Positions 8,074 through 14,970 of a stretch of DNA of 25,573 nucleotides are shown here, in pieces. The notes beneath the pieces were generated by a model, which did no database searches, was not told the DNA's origin, and saw only the letters and a list, made by a program, of their open reading frames with translations. The position numbers and the translations under genes were made by a program. Each line of letters begins with the position of its first letter. Position 1 is the stretch's first letter. Location: the IMG/VR virus record IMGVR_UViG_3300046369_001362, positions 1 through 25,573 of that record; one strand, written 5' to 3'. The stretch comes from a virus.

Positions 8074-8835
8074 ATGATAATAGATAATAAAGAAACTACT
8101 CAAAAGTTAATAGATTTTTTAAAGCAAGATAAACCCTTTACTTATTTAAGGTATGGAGATGGAGACTTTATTGCAATGTACCCGGAAAGTGTAGGTAAAA
8201 CTATAGGAGCAAATAATCAATCATATATCAGTCAAGATGTTCAAGATCAACTTATAAAAGGATATTCAATAAATGAAAAAAACTATATAATAGGTACTCT
8301 ACAAGATATTAGACATCCTCGAAGTATGAGAAATAATGTAGATTTTAATAAAATTAAAAATTTACCTATTCAACATCCTGATATTTTGTACAGTGCAATT
8401 GCATTACAAGAATCATTTTTAGATTATCCAGAACAATTTTTAGAATTTAGTCAATTGTTATCTAAAAAAAGAACTTTATATGTTAATCATTATATGGAAG
8501 ATGTATTAAAAAAGTTTTATGGAGATATAAAATTTTATGTACAAGTTCCTCAATTCAATGCTTGCAAGGGCTTTAAAGAAGTACTTAAAATAATTCAATC
8601 TATAAATAAAGAAGATTTTGATCAGATTATATTATCATGTGGGCAGTTATCTAGAGTATTAGGAAAAAGTTTATATGAGTTATACCCAAATAAAACTATA
8701 ATAGATGTGGGTTCACTATCGGATAAAATTATTTATGGTACAGAATCATTTCAAAAAATTAGAGTTAGGGGACATATTAGAAATAATGGACAATTAATTC
8801 AAGATAGATTAAAATATTTTATATCTAATTTATGA
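8074..8835 (+). CDS. GT-D fold glycosyltransferase-like protein (DUF1792-like)
   Basis: 253 residues. FTYLRYGDGDFIAMY (22-36) matches the R-x-G-DGE signature of GT-D enzymes such as the DUF1792 domain of streptococcal glycosyltransferases, where the D-x-E/D pair binds metal and UDP-sugar. Near the C-terminus, ILSCGQLSRVLGKSLYELYPN followed by TIIDVGSLSDKI fits the family's G-x-x-x-x-x-LA-x-x-L ... D-x-G pattern. The N-terminus starts directly with the nucleotide-binding region, as in stand-alone members. It overlaps the next gene by ATGA. It adds a third transferase fold to the cassette next to GT-B and GT-A enzymes. Sugar donor unknown, though characterised relatives use UDP-glucose. Confidence 0.7.
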   Translation: MIIDNKETTQKLIDFLKQDKPFTYLRYGDGDFIAMYPESVGKTIGANNQSYISQDVQDQLIKGYSINEKNYIIGTLQDIRHPRSMRNNVDFNKIKNLPIQHPDILYSAIALQESFLDYPEQFLEFSQLLSKKRTLYVNHYMEDVLKKFYGDIKFYVQVPQFNACKGFKEVLKIIQSINKEDFDQIILSCGQLSRVLGKSLYELYPNKTIIDVGSLSDKIIYGTESFQKIRVRGHIRNNGQLIQDRLKYFISNL

Positions 8836-9617
8836 AAATAATAGAAGAATATCATGAGTTTACTTGGGATATGATTAGAGCTTTACCTAAAGCTTATCAC
8901 ACCTACAATCAAGGGTTACCTGTAGAAGTCAAATGCAAACCCGGGTTATCCGAATTATATTACTTTGCTGATAAAGTAACCGAAATTAATAAATTTATTG
9001 CTTATAATGATTCTATTTCATATAATAACGAACCCCCGGAATATGCTTTGCAAAATTGGACCCCTCCCCCATTAAAAGAAAAATATAAGGGAAATGTACA
9101 ATTTTCTAAACCAACAGTTACTATTCAAAATAAATATGCTTTAGAATGGTTTACTGGGGTTTATAATTATTTTCCTTTAGAAGTTCTTGGAGAATTATTT
9201 GATTTCTTAAAAGAAAAATATGATATTATATATATTAGACCTAGGGGCAATACTAAAAATTATTACCAAGATGAAAATGAAATAAAAAGTTTTAATGATT
9301 ATGAATATATTTACAATAACCATCCTTACGTTTATACTATAGAACAATATTTACATCAATACCCTGATTCTAGCTATAATACTATTCAAATGATTTTACA
9401 ATCCACCTCAGATAAACACATAACAGTTTCGGGGGGGAATGCTTGTTTAAGTGCCTATTTTGGGGGAGATGTTTTTATATATGACAGCCCCGAAGGTAGA
9501 GGTGCAGGTAGGGGGGTATGGAAAGATGATTCTTGGTTATCTATGTTAGGTGGGGCTAATATATTTGGGTTTAATAATTATAAAGAATTAATCAATAAAG
9601 TAAAATTAAATTGGTAA
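8832..9617 (+). CDS. Unknown protein, possibly GT-B-like glycosyltransferase
   Basis: 261 residues, not recognised. It is rich in tyrosine, asparagine and proline, with FLKEKYDIIYIRPRGNTKNYY around residues 125-145 and a C-terminal segment SDKHITVSGGNACLSAYFGGDVFIYDSPEGRG. The second region resembles the end of GT-B transferases, where a strand, a Gly-Gly loop and a second strand bind the donor phosphate; GT9 enzymes have a comparable layout. The gene shows long G and C runs unusual for this AT-rich DNA, including seven G at 9431-9437 and six at 9511-9516. It is flanked by the GT-D and SDR genes in the same operon, so a sugar-transfer role is plausible but unproven. Confidence 0.6.
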   Translation: MKIIEEYHEFTWDMIRALPKAYHTYNQGLPVEVKCKPGLSELYYFADKVTEINKFIAYNDSISYNNEPPEYALQNWTPPPLKEKYKGNVQFSKPTVTIQNKYALEWFTGVYNYFPLEVLGELFDFLKEKYDIIYIRPRGNTKNYYQDENEIKSFNDYEYIYNNHPYVYTIEQYLHQYPDSSYNTIQMILQSTSDKHITVSGGNACLSAYFGGDVFIYDSPEGRGAGRGVWKDDSWLSMLGGANIFGFNNYKELINKVKLNW

Positions 9618-9620
9618 CAC

Positions 9621-10646
9621 ATGAATAGAACAATATTAATAACAGGTGTAGCTGGACTATTAGGTAGCCGTTTAGCTGATTGGATAATAGAAACCCAACC
9701 AGAAACTACAGTAATTGGAGTTGATGATTTAAGTGGTGGTTTTAAAGAAAATATCCATCCAAAAGTAAAATTTTGGCAAATGAATTTAATAGAACACCCT
9801 ATTGAAAATATATTTGAGGCACACAATATAGATTATGTATTTCATTTTGCAGCTTATGCTGCTGAAGGATTATCTCCATTTATCCGTACTTACAATTATG
9901 ATAATAACTTAAAAGCAACTGCTCGCCTAGTTAATGAATGTATTAAAAATGATGTTAAAAGGTTAGTATTTACGTCTACATTAGCGGTATATGGTCATGG
10001 CTATGGTGGAATATTTGATGAAAAACAACAACAGGCACCCATTGATCCTTATGGAGTTGCAAAGTATGCTTGTGAAATGGATATTCAAATTGCAGGTGAA
10101 CAACATGGATTAGATTGGTGTATTATTAGACCACATAATGTATATGGTATTAAACAAAATATATGGGATAAGTACAGAAATGTATTAGGCATTTGGATGT
10201 TCCAATATTTAAATGGGATGGATATAACTGTATTTGGTGATGGTGAACAAACAAGAGCATTCAGTTATATAGATGATAGTTTAGAACCTCTTTGGAATGC
10301 CGCTATTAAACCTGAAGCTAGTAAAGAAATAATTAACTTAGGGGGGGTTGAAGAAATTTCAATAAATAAAGCAGCCGAAACTTTAGTTGGTGTATTACAG
10401 AAAGAGGAGGGTATAGACGATTTTAACATCCCAATCCGTTATTTAGAAGCAAGACATGAAGTTAAACATTCAATACCCACTCATCAAAAATCAGTTGATA
10501 TATTAGGATTTGAACACAAAACTTCTTTAAAAGAGGGATTAACTGAGATGTGGAAATGGGCTAAACAACAACCTATGCGTGAAAGGTTTATATGGCCTAG
10601 TTATGAATTAGAAAAAGGAATTTATTCTTTTTGGAAAAGTAAATAA
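9621..10646 (+). CDS. NAD-dependent sugar epimerase/dehydratase (extended SDR)
   Basis: 341 residues, the normal length for extended short-chain dehydrogenases acting on nucleotide sugars, such as UDP-glucose 4-epimerase. The NAD(P)-binding TGVAGLLGS (8-16) keeps the GxxGxxG spacing. HFAAYAAEG (75-83), TSTLAVYG (118-125) with the active-site Ser/Thr, and Y144-G-V-A-K148 give the complete catalytic set. RPHNVYG (170-176) and GDGEQTRAFSYIDD match substrate-domain motifs. A seven-G run lies at 10341-10347. It is 3 nt downstream of the unknown protein and 3 nt upstream of the WecB-like gene. It likely interconverts UDP-sugars for the cassette; whether it acts as a 4-epimerase cannot be decided here. 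Confidence 0.9.
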   Translation: MNRTILITGVAGLLGSRLADWIIETQPETTVIGVDDLSGGFKENIHPKVKFWQMNLIEHPIENIFEAHNIDYVFHFAAYAAEGLSPFIRTYNYDNNLKATARLVNECIKNDVKRLVFTSTLAVYGHGYGGIFDEKQQQAPIDPYGVAKYACEMDIQIAGEQHGLDWCIIRPHNVYGIKQNIWDKYRNVLGIWMFQYLNGMDITVFGDGEQTRAFSYIDDSLEPLWNAAIKPEASKEIINLGGVEEISINKAAETLVGVLQKEEGIDDFNIPIRYLEARHEVKHSIPTHQKSVDILGFEHKTSLKEGLTEMWKWAKQQPMRERFIWPSYELEKGIYSFWKSK

Positions 10647-10649
10647 TAA

Positions 10650-11672
10650 ATGAAAGTTTTAATTTGTTTTAGCACTTACTCTGAATGGATAAAATTAAAA
10701 CCATTAATAAAATTAATGGATAATAAAGAATACAAACTCTTCTTTACAGGACAATATTCAGACTTGTTATCTAAGGTAAAAGTAGATTATACAATTAAAT
10801 TACCCAAACCTTTAGATAATAGTTTAAATTCTATAATGGCTGAATGTATGTTACAATTCCCAACATCCCAATTTGATACTGTGTTACTTCAAGGAAATAG
10901 TAGTGCTACATTAGGTTGTGCTTTAGCAGCTTATAATAAAGGTATTAGAACAATTCATTTAGAAGCAGGGTTAAGAACTCAGGATATAATAGGATCTTAC
11001 CCAGAAGAAGGATATAGGCAAATGATATCTCGAATAACTGAGTTAAATTTTTGCCCTACAACAACTTCATTAGGTCATCTTATTAGTGAAAGAGTAGAAG
11101 GGGATGGGTTTGTAATTGGTAATTCGATTTTAGATAATTTAGTAGAACATGAAAGTAAAAGAGAATATACAAACCAAGTATTAGTAACTCTCCATAAAAT
11201 AGAAAACCATAAATTATTAGATATTTGGTTTAAAAAAATAAATGAAATTGCCTTAAATAACCCTAATTTAGAATTTATTTTTCCTATACATCCTTTACCC
11301 ATAATTAAAAAATATAAATATTTACTTCCAAATATAAAAATTATAAACATCCTCCCCCATGATAAGTTTTTAAAAATATTATTAAAATGTAAATTAGTAA
11401 TTACTGATAGCGGGGGAGTAATGCAAGAAGCAAGTTATTTTAATAAAAAAGTAATAGTATGTAAAAAAACATCAGAATATCCTGAAGGTTTTTATAGTGG
11501 TCATTTACATTTATGTTCTACCCCTGAAAATTTACCTCCTTTGTTTAATAAACTAATAAAAGATTACAAAATACAAATTAGATGTCCATACGGTGAAGGA
11601 AGAACCTCAGAAAATATATATGAAATTATAAAACGTTCAGTCCCACATTTTAATAAACTAAATAATATATGA
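10650..11672 (+). CDS. wecB: UDP-N-acetylglucosamine 2-epimerase-like enzyme
   Basis: 340 residues, a little below the usual 360-380. WecB-family enzymes convert UDP-GlcNAc to UDP-ManNAc, and related members hydrolyse it. HLEAGLRTQD (103-112) is the hallmark motif, followed by YPEEGYRQMISRIT (117-130), where the family usually has PEE-x-NR. FVIGNSILDNL resembles the GN-T/S-x-x-D segment, and VITDSGGVMQEASYFNKKVI is the C-terminal UDP-binding motif (T-D-S-GG-x-x-E-x-x-x-x-x-K). The N-terminal QGNSSATLG replaces the usual HGDT-x-T and is unusual, so the exact reaction is uncertain. It overlaps the DUF616 gene by ATGA. It probably supplies an N-acetyl-hexosamine donor. Confidence 0.82.
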   Translation: MKVLICFSTYSEWIKLKPLIKLMDNKEYKLFFTGQYSDLLSKVKVDYTIKLPKPLDNSLNSIMAECMLQFPTSQFDTVLLQGNSSATLGCALAAYNKGIRTIHLEAGLRTQDIIGSYPEEGYRQMISRITELNFCPTTTSLGHLISERVEGDGFVIGNSILDNLVEHESKREYTNQVLVTLHKIENHKLLDIWFKKINEIALNNPNLEFIFPIHPLPIIKKYKYLLPNIKIINILPHDKFLKILLKCKLVITDSGGVMQEASYFNKKVIVCKKTSEYPEGFYSGHLHLCSTPENLPPLFNKLIKDYKIQIRCPYGEGRTSENIYEIIKRSVPHFNKLNNI

Positions 11673-12418
11673 AATTAATAGTATATACAGCATTATTTGC
11701 AGATGAAAATATTCCTTTAGAGGAAGTTGGAGAATTTTATCCCTTTACACATAAAAAAGAGGATGTTAAATATATAGCTTTTACTAATAGAATGGATTTA
11801 GTATCTAACTTTTGGGATGTTATGTATACCCCAATTGAAGAAGGATTATCTCCTAGAATGATGTCTAGAAAAGTTAAATGGAATCCAACTAAACATCTAT
11901 TATTAGATTTTACTCATACTATATGGTTAGACTCACAGTGCTATTTTAAAATTGAACCTAAAGCAATTGTAAATTATTTTTTACAAAGTGAATTCCATAC
12001 CGCAATCCACCACCATACAGATTTACAAAGTACATATTCAGAGGGAATGTTGCAATGTTACTATTACTGTCTGGATAAACCTTCAATTATTAACCCCCAA
12101 ATGGAAAAATATTTTAAAGAGGGACTACCCTATAAGTATGACCATTATGAAACAGGTATTTTAATTAGAAAAAACTGTGATGAATCAAACCAATTATCAG
12201 AAAATGTTTGGAACGAATTACAAAACTATAGCATTAGAGACCAATTAAGCACTCCTTATTGTGTATTTAAAGCTAGACAAAATGGGGATAAAGGTATAAA
12301 AACTATACCTGAATCTTTTACGGCTCATAAAGGAGGTTTACCTTTACCTAAATCTCAAATATTTTTTACTGTTCCAAAACCTACTAAATTACTCAAAGAA
12401 AATTTGGATGACAGATAA
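11669..12418 (+). CDS. DUF616 / TOD1-MUCI70-like glycosyltransferase domain protein
   Basis: 249 residues. KLIVYTALFADENIPLEE at the start, VKYIAFTNRMD in the middle of the first third, then RMMSRKVKWNPTKHLLLDFTHTIWLDSQCYFK follow the order seen in DUF616 proteins: a YTA-x-F-x-x-YD start, an FTD strand, an R-x-x-K-x-x-PH segment and a S-I-WID-x-x metal-binding-like strand. AIHHHTDLQSTYSEG corresponds to the family's H-x-x-R-D-x-x-x-E-x segment. The family is glycosyltransferase-like in plants and in bacterial capsule clusters. It is the last gene of the 11-kb glycan operon, and the next promoter's -33 box lies inside its final codons. Activity is inferred from family and context. Confidence 0.7.
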   Translation: MKLIVYTALFADENIPLEEVGEFYPFTHKKEDVKYIAFTNRMDLVSNFWDVMYTPIEEGLSPRMMSRKVKWNPTKHLLLDFTHTIWLDSQCYFKIEPKAIVNYFLQSEFHTAIHHHTDLQSTYSEGMLQCYYYCLDKPSIINPQMEKYFKEGLPYKYDHYETGILIRKNCDESNQLSENVWNELQNYSIRDQLSTPYCVFKARQNGDKGIKTIPESFTAHKGGLPLPKSQIFFTVPKPTKLLKENLDDR

Positions 12419-12434
12419 ATCCTTCGTATATTCC
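12403..12434 (+). promoter_or_regulatory. Bacteroidetes-type promoter P2 (TTTG-N20-TATATTCC)
   Basis: TTTG at 12403-12406, a 20-nt spacer, then TATATTCC at 12427-12434 preceded by TTCG. The spacing equals that of the other four two-box sites. The -33 box overlaps the end of the DUF616 gene and the -7 box lies in the following gap, 28 nt upstream of the next ATG. An AAAAAGGTTAT element follows at 12446-12456. Confidence 0.75.
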
Positions 12435-12461
12435 CACCTAATTTAAAAAGGTTATATATTT

Positions 12462-12812
12462 ATGCGACAGACTATCAAAACCCCACTTAAAATGAAAATG
12501 ATTTCTTGTACACAATGTGGTTCTCCAATGCCAGAATTAAGATTAACTAAATTTGGTTACGATTTTTGTGTTAATTGTTCTACAGTAGGCACTAAACGTG
12601 GCATTCCCGTAATGAGAGGATCAGGTGATCATACCTGGACTGAAACTATTATTATGGAAGAGGATCAATATGAAGAATTTGTAGTAGCATCCGCACTTGA
12701 ACGTGGAGATAAAAATGCTGCTAAAGCTGAGATGTTAAATATGGATAAAGAAGACCGCAATTTACAAGGCCCATTCCAAATAATCAATAATACAGATAAA
12801 GATAGAACTTAG
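12462..12812 (+). CDS. Small zinc-ribbon-like protein of unknown function
   Basis: 116 residues. Two CxxC pairs, C16-x2-C19 (CTQC) and C36-x2-C39 (CVNC), are separated by 16 residues, as in a zinc ribbon. A glycine-rich GIPVMRGSGDHTWTETIIM segment follows, and an acidic, alanine-rich helix ends the protein. I do not recognise the family. It is the first gene after promoter P2, so it should be expressed separately from the glycan operon. The ATG at 12462 is used; in-frame ATGs at 12492 and 12498 are alternatives that would still keep all four cysteines. The start lies 6 nt past the AAAAAGGTTAT element, unlike other leader genes where the element abuts the ATG. Confidence 0.75.
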   Translation: MRQTIKTPLKMKMISCTQCGSPMPELRLTKFGYDFCVNCSTVGTKRGIPVMRGSGDHTWTETIIMEEDQYEEFVVASALERGDKNAAKAEMLNMDKEDRNLQGPFQIINNTDKDRT

Positions 12813-12814
12813 TT

Positions 12815-13432
12815 ATGCCTAAACCAAAACCATTATCTAAAGAAATGATAGTGGCGGCTCAAGCAAAAACTAAATCTAATATGGCCGCCGCAAGGTATTT
12901 GCATGTTTCTTATCAACACTATAAGAGATATGCTAAAATGTATAAGGTATTTGAAGGTCATAAAAACCAAAGTGGTAAAGGTATACCTAAATTTTTAAAG
13001 GGTACGGGTAAAGAACCTGCACTTTTGGATATTATTGAAGGTAGAGTATCATCTGCTCATTTTTCCCCTGCAAAAATAAAGTATCGTTTAATAGAAGAGG
13101 GATATTTATCAGAGAAATGCTCAATGTGTGGTTTCCAAGAACGTAGGGTACTCGATTATAAAATGCCCTTATTGTTACACTTCAAAGATAATAATAAATC
13201 AAATTACACACGCGATAACATTGAGTTACTATGTTATAATCACTATTTTCTCACAGTTGGAGATATATTTACAGAGAAGGATGTTAAACAAATTGAATCA
13301 CATCAAGAACACGTAGGTACAACTGATAAAGTAGAATGGGAAGTAGACGATTATCACCTTCAACGTTTAAGGGAATTAGGATTAAGCAATGAAGAAGAAG
13401 ATGATGTTAACCAATATATTTCTAGAATATGA
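12815..13432 (+). CDS. HNH endonuclease-like protein with N-terminal helix-turn-helix
   Basis: 205 residues. Residues 7-45 (MIVAAQAKTKSNMAAARYLHVSYQHYKRYAK in order) look like a helix-turn-helix in which AARYL-x-VS-x-x-x-Y-x-RYAK forms the recognition part. The second half has C102-x2-C105, then LLLHFKDNNKSNYTRDNIELLC, a pattern like the HNH motif: H122, an asparagine-rich loop, N135 and the L-x-x-LC strand. C140 and H143 (C-x2-H) stand where HNH proteins normally have C-x2-C plus H. It may be a degenerate or variant HNH nuclease, or a DNA-binding protein that lost catalysis. Phage HNH proteins serve as homing nucleases or in genome packaging. It couples to the next small gene by ATGA. Confidence 0.65.
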   Translation: MPKPKPLSKEMIVAAQAKTKSNMAAARYLHVSYQHYKRYAKMYKVFEGHKNQSGKGIPKFLKGTGKEPALLDIIEGRVSSAHFSPAKIKYRLIEEGYLSEKCSMCGFQERRVLDYKMPLLLHFKDNNKSNYTRDNIELLCYNHYFLTVGDIFTEKDVKQIESHQEHVGTTDKVEWEVDDYHLQRLRELGLSNEEEDDVNQYISRI

Positions 13433-13608
13433 AAAAAGCTAGACGCGCCAGGTCAATAAATAAAAAACATCATAAGATTACCCAGGATTATGATAAGCAA
13501 AAAAGTAAGCATTTAGAAAAATTAACTGATAAAATGCTCAAGAATGATGAAAAAGCAAACCAATTAAAATCAAAAACAATGAAAGGTGACTTTCTTAAAA
13601 ACTTTTAA
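13429..13608 (+). CDS. Small basic protein of unknown function
   Basis: 59 residues, starting with a strongly basic MKKARRARSINKKHH and continuing as a charged, lysine-rich single helix (about 25% lysine) with no cysteine and no hydrophobic segment. The ATG overlaps the stop of the HNH-like gene as ATGA, and the stop is followed after 2 nt by the next ATG, which supports translation. It may bind nucleic acid, but nothing in the sequence identifies a family. Confidence 0.6.
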   Translation: MKKARRARSINKKHHKITQDYDKQKSKHLEKLTDKMLKNDEKANQLKSKTMKGDFLKNF

Positions 13609-13610
13609 TT

Positions 13611-13925
13611 ATGGAAATGAAATTTAAACACAAATGGGAATTTGATACTACGGAAGAAATGAATGGTATCTTCAAAGATGGGATGAAGGAATTAAATGAT
13701 CTAATTGTAGATATTGCTTTAGATAATTTAAAAACAAAACGAAAGCAAATCCCTGTAGTATCAATTTATACTAAGGATGAAGATATGATTTACGATATTA
13801 TGATTGATCGTCCTGATATGGTAGAAACATTAGAACAGAATTTAACTACAATGGAAGAGTACGAAGATTATGAGCGTTGTCAAAAAATTGTTAACGCTCT
13901 AGATTATTTAAAATCAAAATCTTAA
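13611..13925 (+). CDS. Acidic protein of unknown function
   Basis: 104 residues, not recognised. It begins MEMKFKHKWEFDTTEEMN, then carries two probable helices (KELNDLIVDIALDNLK and EQNLTTMEEYEDYERCQKIVNALDYLKS), with a short strand (PVVSIYTKDEDM) between them. The fold is probably mixed alpha/beta and cytoplasmic, with no signal or metal site. The ATG at 13611 is used; an ATG two codons later is possible. It sits between a small basic protein and the lysozyme-like gene in the P2 unit, with 2-nt gaps on both sides. Function unknown. Confidence 0.7.
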   Translation: MEMKFKHKWEFDTTEEMNGIFKDGMKELNDLIVDIALDNLKTKRKQIPVVSIYTKDEDMIYDIMIDRPDMVETLEQNLTTMEEYEDYERCQKIVNALDYLKSKS

Positions 13926-13927
13926 TT

Positions 13928-14503
13928 ATGAAAAATTTATTCAAAAATCTGTTTATTATTTTAGGTTTATCCCTATTGATGGCTTTTACTAACTATACTC
14001 GTCCCAAAAAGACACCTATTAATACTATATTAAGTGCTCCTATAGTAAAGATAGATACAAAAATTAAACTAGAAGAAATTAAAATAAAAGGCCATACGGC
14101 CTTTTTAACTGCTCTAGGCCATAGGGAATCAGGCAATAGATATCATGTAGTTAACCGTTTTGGTTATATGGGTAAATATCAATTTGGTAAATCAACATTA
14201 AAAACATTAAAGATTAAAGTCACCAAAGAAGAGTTTTTAAATAATCCCAATTTGCAGGAAGAAGCAATGAGAAAACTACTTATATATAATAAAAAACGTC
14301 TTAAAAAATATATAGATAGGTTTGATGGACAAGTAATAAATGGTATATTAATCACCGAATCAGGATTATTAGCTGCGGCACACTTAGGGGGTGCTGGTAG
14401 TGTTAAAAAATGGTTCAGAACTGGAAAAATAAAACAAGATGGTAATGGTGTAAAAATAACTCAATATATGGAGCAATTTTCTGGTTATAGCTTATATTTA
14501 TAA
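13928..14503 (+). CDS. Lysozyme / lytic transglycosylase-like protein with N-terminal membrane anchor
   Basis: 191 residues. Residues 4-21 (LFKNLFIILGLSLLMAFT) form a hydrophobic signal or anchor after a short basic start, pointing to export to the periplasm. The catalytic region starts at about 57: LGHRESGNRYHVVN has E67 in the position of the catalytic glutamate of lysozyme-like transglycosylases, followed by GYMGKYQFGKSTL (79-91), the G-x-x-G-x-YQ-F segment. LLAAAHLGGAGSVKKWF (147-163) corresponds to the family's A-x-H-x-x-G motif. It would cut peptidoglycan, either for host lysis or for local wall opening during infection. No holin-like gene is directly adjacent. SignalP-type prediction would tell whether the anchor is cleaved. 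It ends 12 nt before a small basic gene. Confidence 0.8.
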   Translation: MKNLFKNLFIILGLSLLMAFTNYTRPKKTPINTILSAPIVKIDTKIKLEEIKIKGHTAFLTALGHRESGNRYHVVNRFGYMGKYQFGKSTLKTLKIKVTKEEFLNNPNLQEEAMRKLLIYNKKRLKKYIDRFDGQVINGILITESGLLAAAHLGGAGSVKKWFRTGKIKQDGNGVKITQYMEQFSGYSLYL

Positions 14504-14515
14504 TCAAAAAAGATT

Positions 14516-14650
14516 ATGGCAAGAGTAGTTGTAGGTGATTATAGACCAAATAAAAGAAAAAAACGACCTGGAGTACATGCAAAAAGTAAATCCAGTAAGA
14601 TGAAACAAAGTAAAAACTATGTTAAACAGTACAAGGGACAAGGGAAATAG
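14516..14650 (+). CDS. Small basic conserved-looking phage protein
   Basis: 44 residues, very basic: MARVVVGDYRPNKRKKRPGV, then HAKSKSSKMKQSKNYVKQYKGQGK. From memory, short phage proteins with an RPGVHAK-x-K-x-S-K-x-K-x-SKNY-x-K-x-Y-x-GQG plan are common in large tailed phages, but no function is known to me. A ribosomal-protein-like basic tail suggests nucleic-acid contact. The ATG is 12 nt after the lysozyme stop. It is too short for most gene callers. Confidence 0.7.
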   Translation: MARVVVGDYRPNKRKKRPGVHAKSKSSKMKQSKNYVKQYKGQGK

Positions 14651-14651
14651 A

Positions 14652-14804
14652 ATGAATGTAACAGTAACAAGCTTATTTAATCATATGACCGATGCTGATT
14701 TTTTGGCATTACATGAAGCGGGTGAGCTAAAAAATTTCTGTTGGGCTTTATCTGTAGACTTACAATCAAAAGGCAATGAAAAAGATTACACTTACACAGC
14801 ATGA
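14652..14804 (+). CDS. Small protein of unknown function
   Basis: 50 residues from ATG 14652, one base after the preceding stop. The frame is open further upstream to ATG 14619, but that start lies inside the basic gene and would add only 11 residues, so 14652 is preferred. The protein is mostly helical: SLFNHMTDADFLALHEAGELKNFCWALSVDL in order. It has no recognisable domain. Confidence 0.5.
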   Translation: MNVTVTSLFNHMTDADFLALHEAGELKNFCWALSVDLQSKGNEKDYTYTA

Positions 14805-14970
14805 ATGGTATGATGCCATGAAACTTCCAACACCTCATAGGAATAAGAAAAAATACTATAGAAAAGAAAAACATAAGAAAAATGGGAACCAATTTGGTTC
14901 CCATAATTATTTTTCATATATTTACAGAGTAAAATTAAGGTTATGGCTCTTTGGGAATTTAGAAATTTAA
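14776..14970 (+). CDS. Possible small basic protein overlapping terminator and promoter
   Basis: 64 residues from ATG 14776. It overlaps the end of the previous gene by 29 nt and the next gene by 28 nt. The first half (MKKITLTQHEWYDAMKLPTP, then HRNKKKYYRKEKHKK) looks like a genuine small phage protein, while the second half is read across the hairpin and promoter P3 and could be accidental. A strong hairpin inside a coding region would be odd, so either the gene is real and the 3' part has been taken over by regulatory DNA, or the frame is spurious. Confidence 0.4.
   Translation: MKKITLTQHEWYDAMKLPTPHRNKKKYYRKEKHKKNGNQFGSHNYFSYIYRVKLRLWLFGNLEI
14882..14910 (+). terminator. Hairpin terminator after the lysozyme unit
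   Basis: Bases 14882-14904 form a perfect inverted repeat with 11-nt arms (ATGGGAACCAA / TTGGTTCCCAT) around one central base; the realistic stem is about 9 bp with a 5-nt loop. A T-rich stretch (AATTATTTTT) follows directly. This is the usual plan of an intrinsic terminator for the 12462-14804 unit. Its 3' arm also contains the TTTG -33 box of promoter P3. Confidence 0.75.
14893..14924 (+). promoter_or_regulatory. Bacteroidetes-type promoter P3 (TTTG-N20-TATATTTA)
   Basis: TTTG at 14893-14896, 20 nt, then TATATTTA at 14917-14924 in the context TTCATATATTTAC. The box lies 18 nt upstream of the SWIM gene ATG, so the 5' leader is very short. The leader ends in TTAAGGTT immediately before the ATG. 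Confidence 0.78.

Noticed and set aside
9578-9826. Reverse-strand open frame over the start of the SDR epimerase
   Set aside because: It is antisense to a clearly conserved NAD-binding region and has no supporting context.
14493-14500. TATATTTA at the end of the lysozyme-like gene as a promoter for the small basic gene
   Set aside because: It is within the last codons and no TTTG occurs at the required distance.
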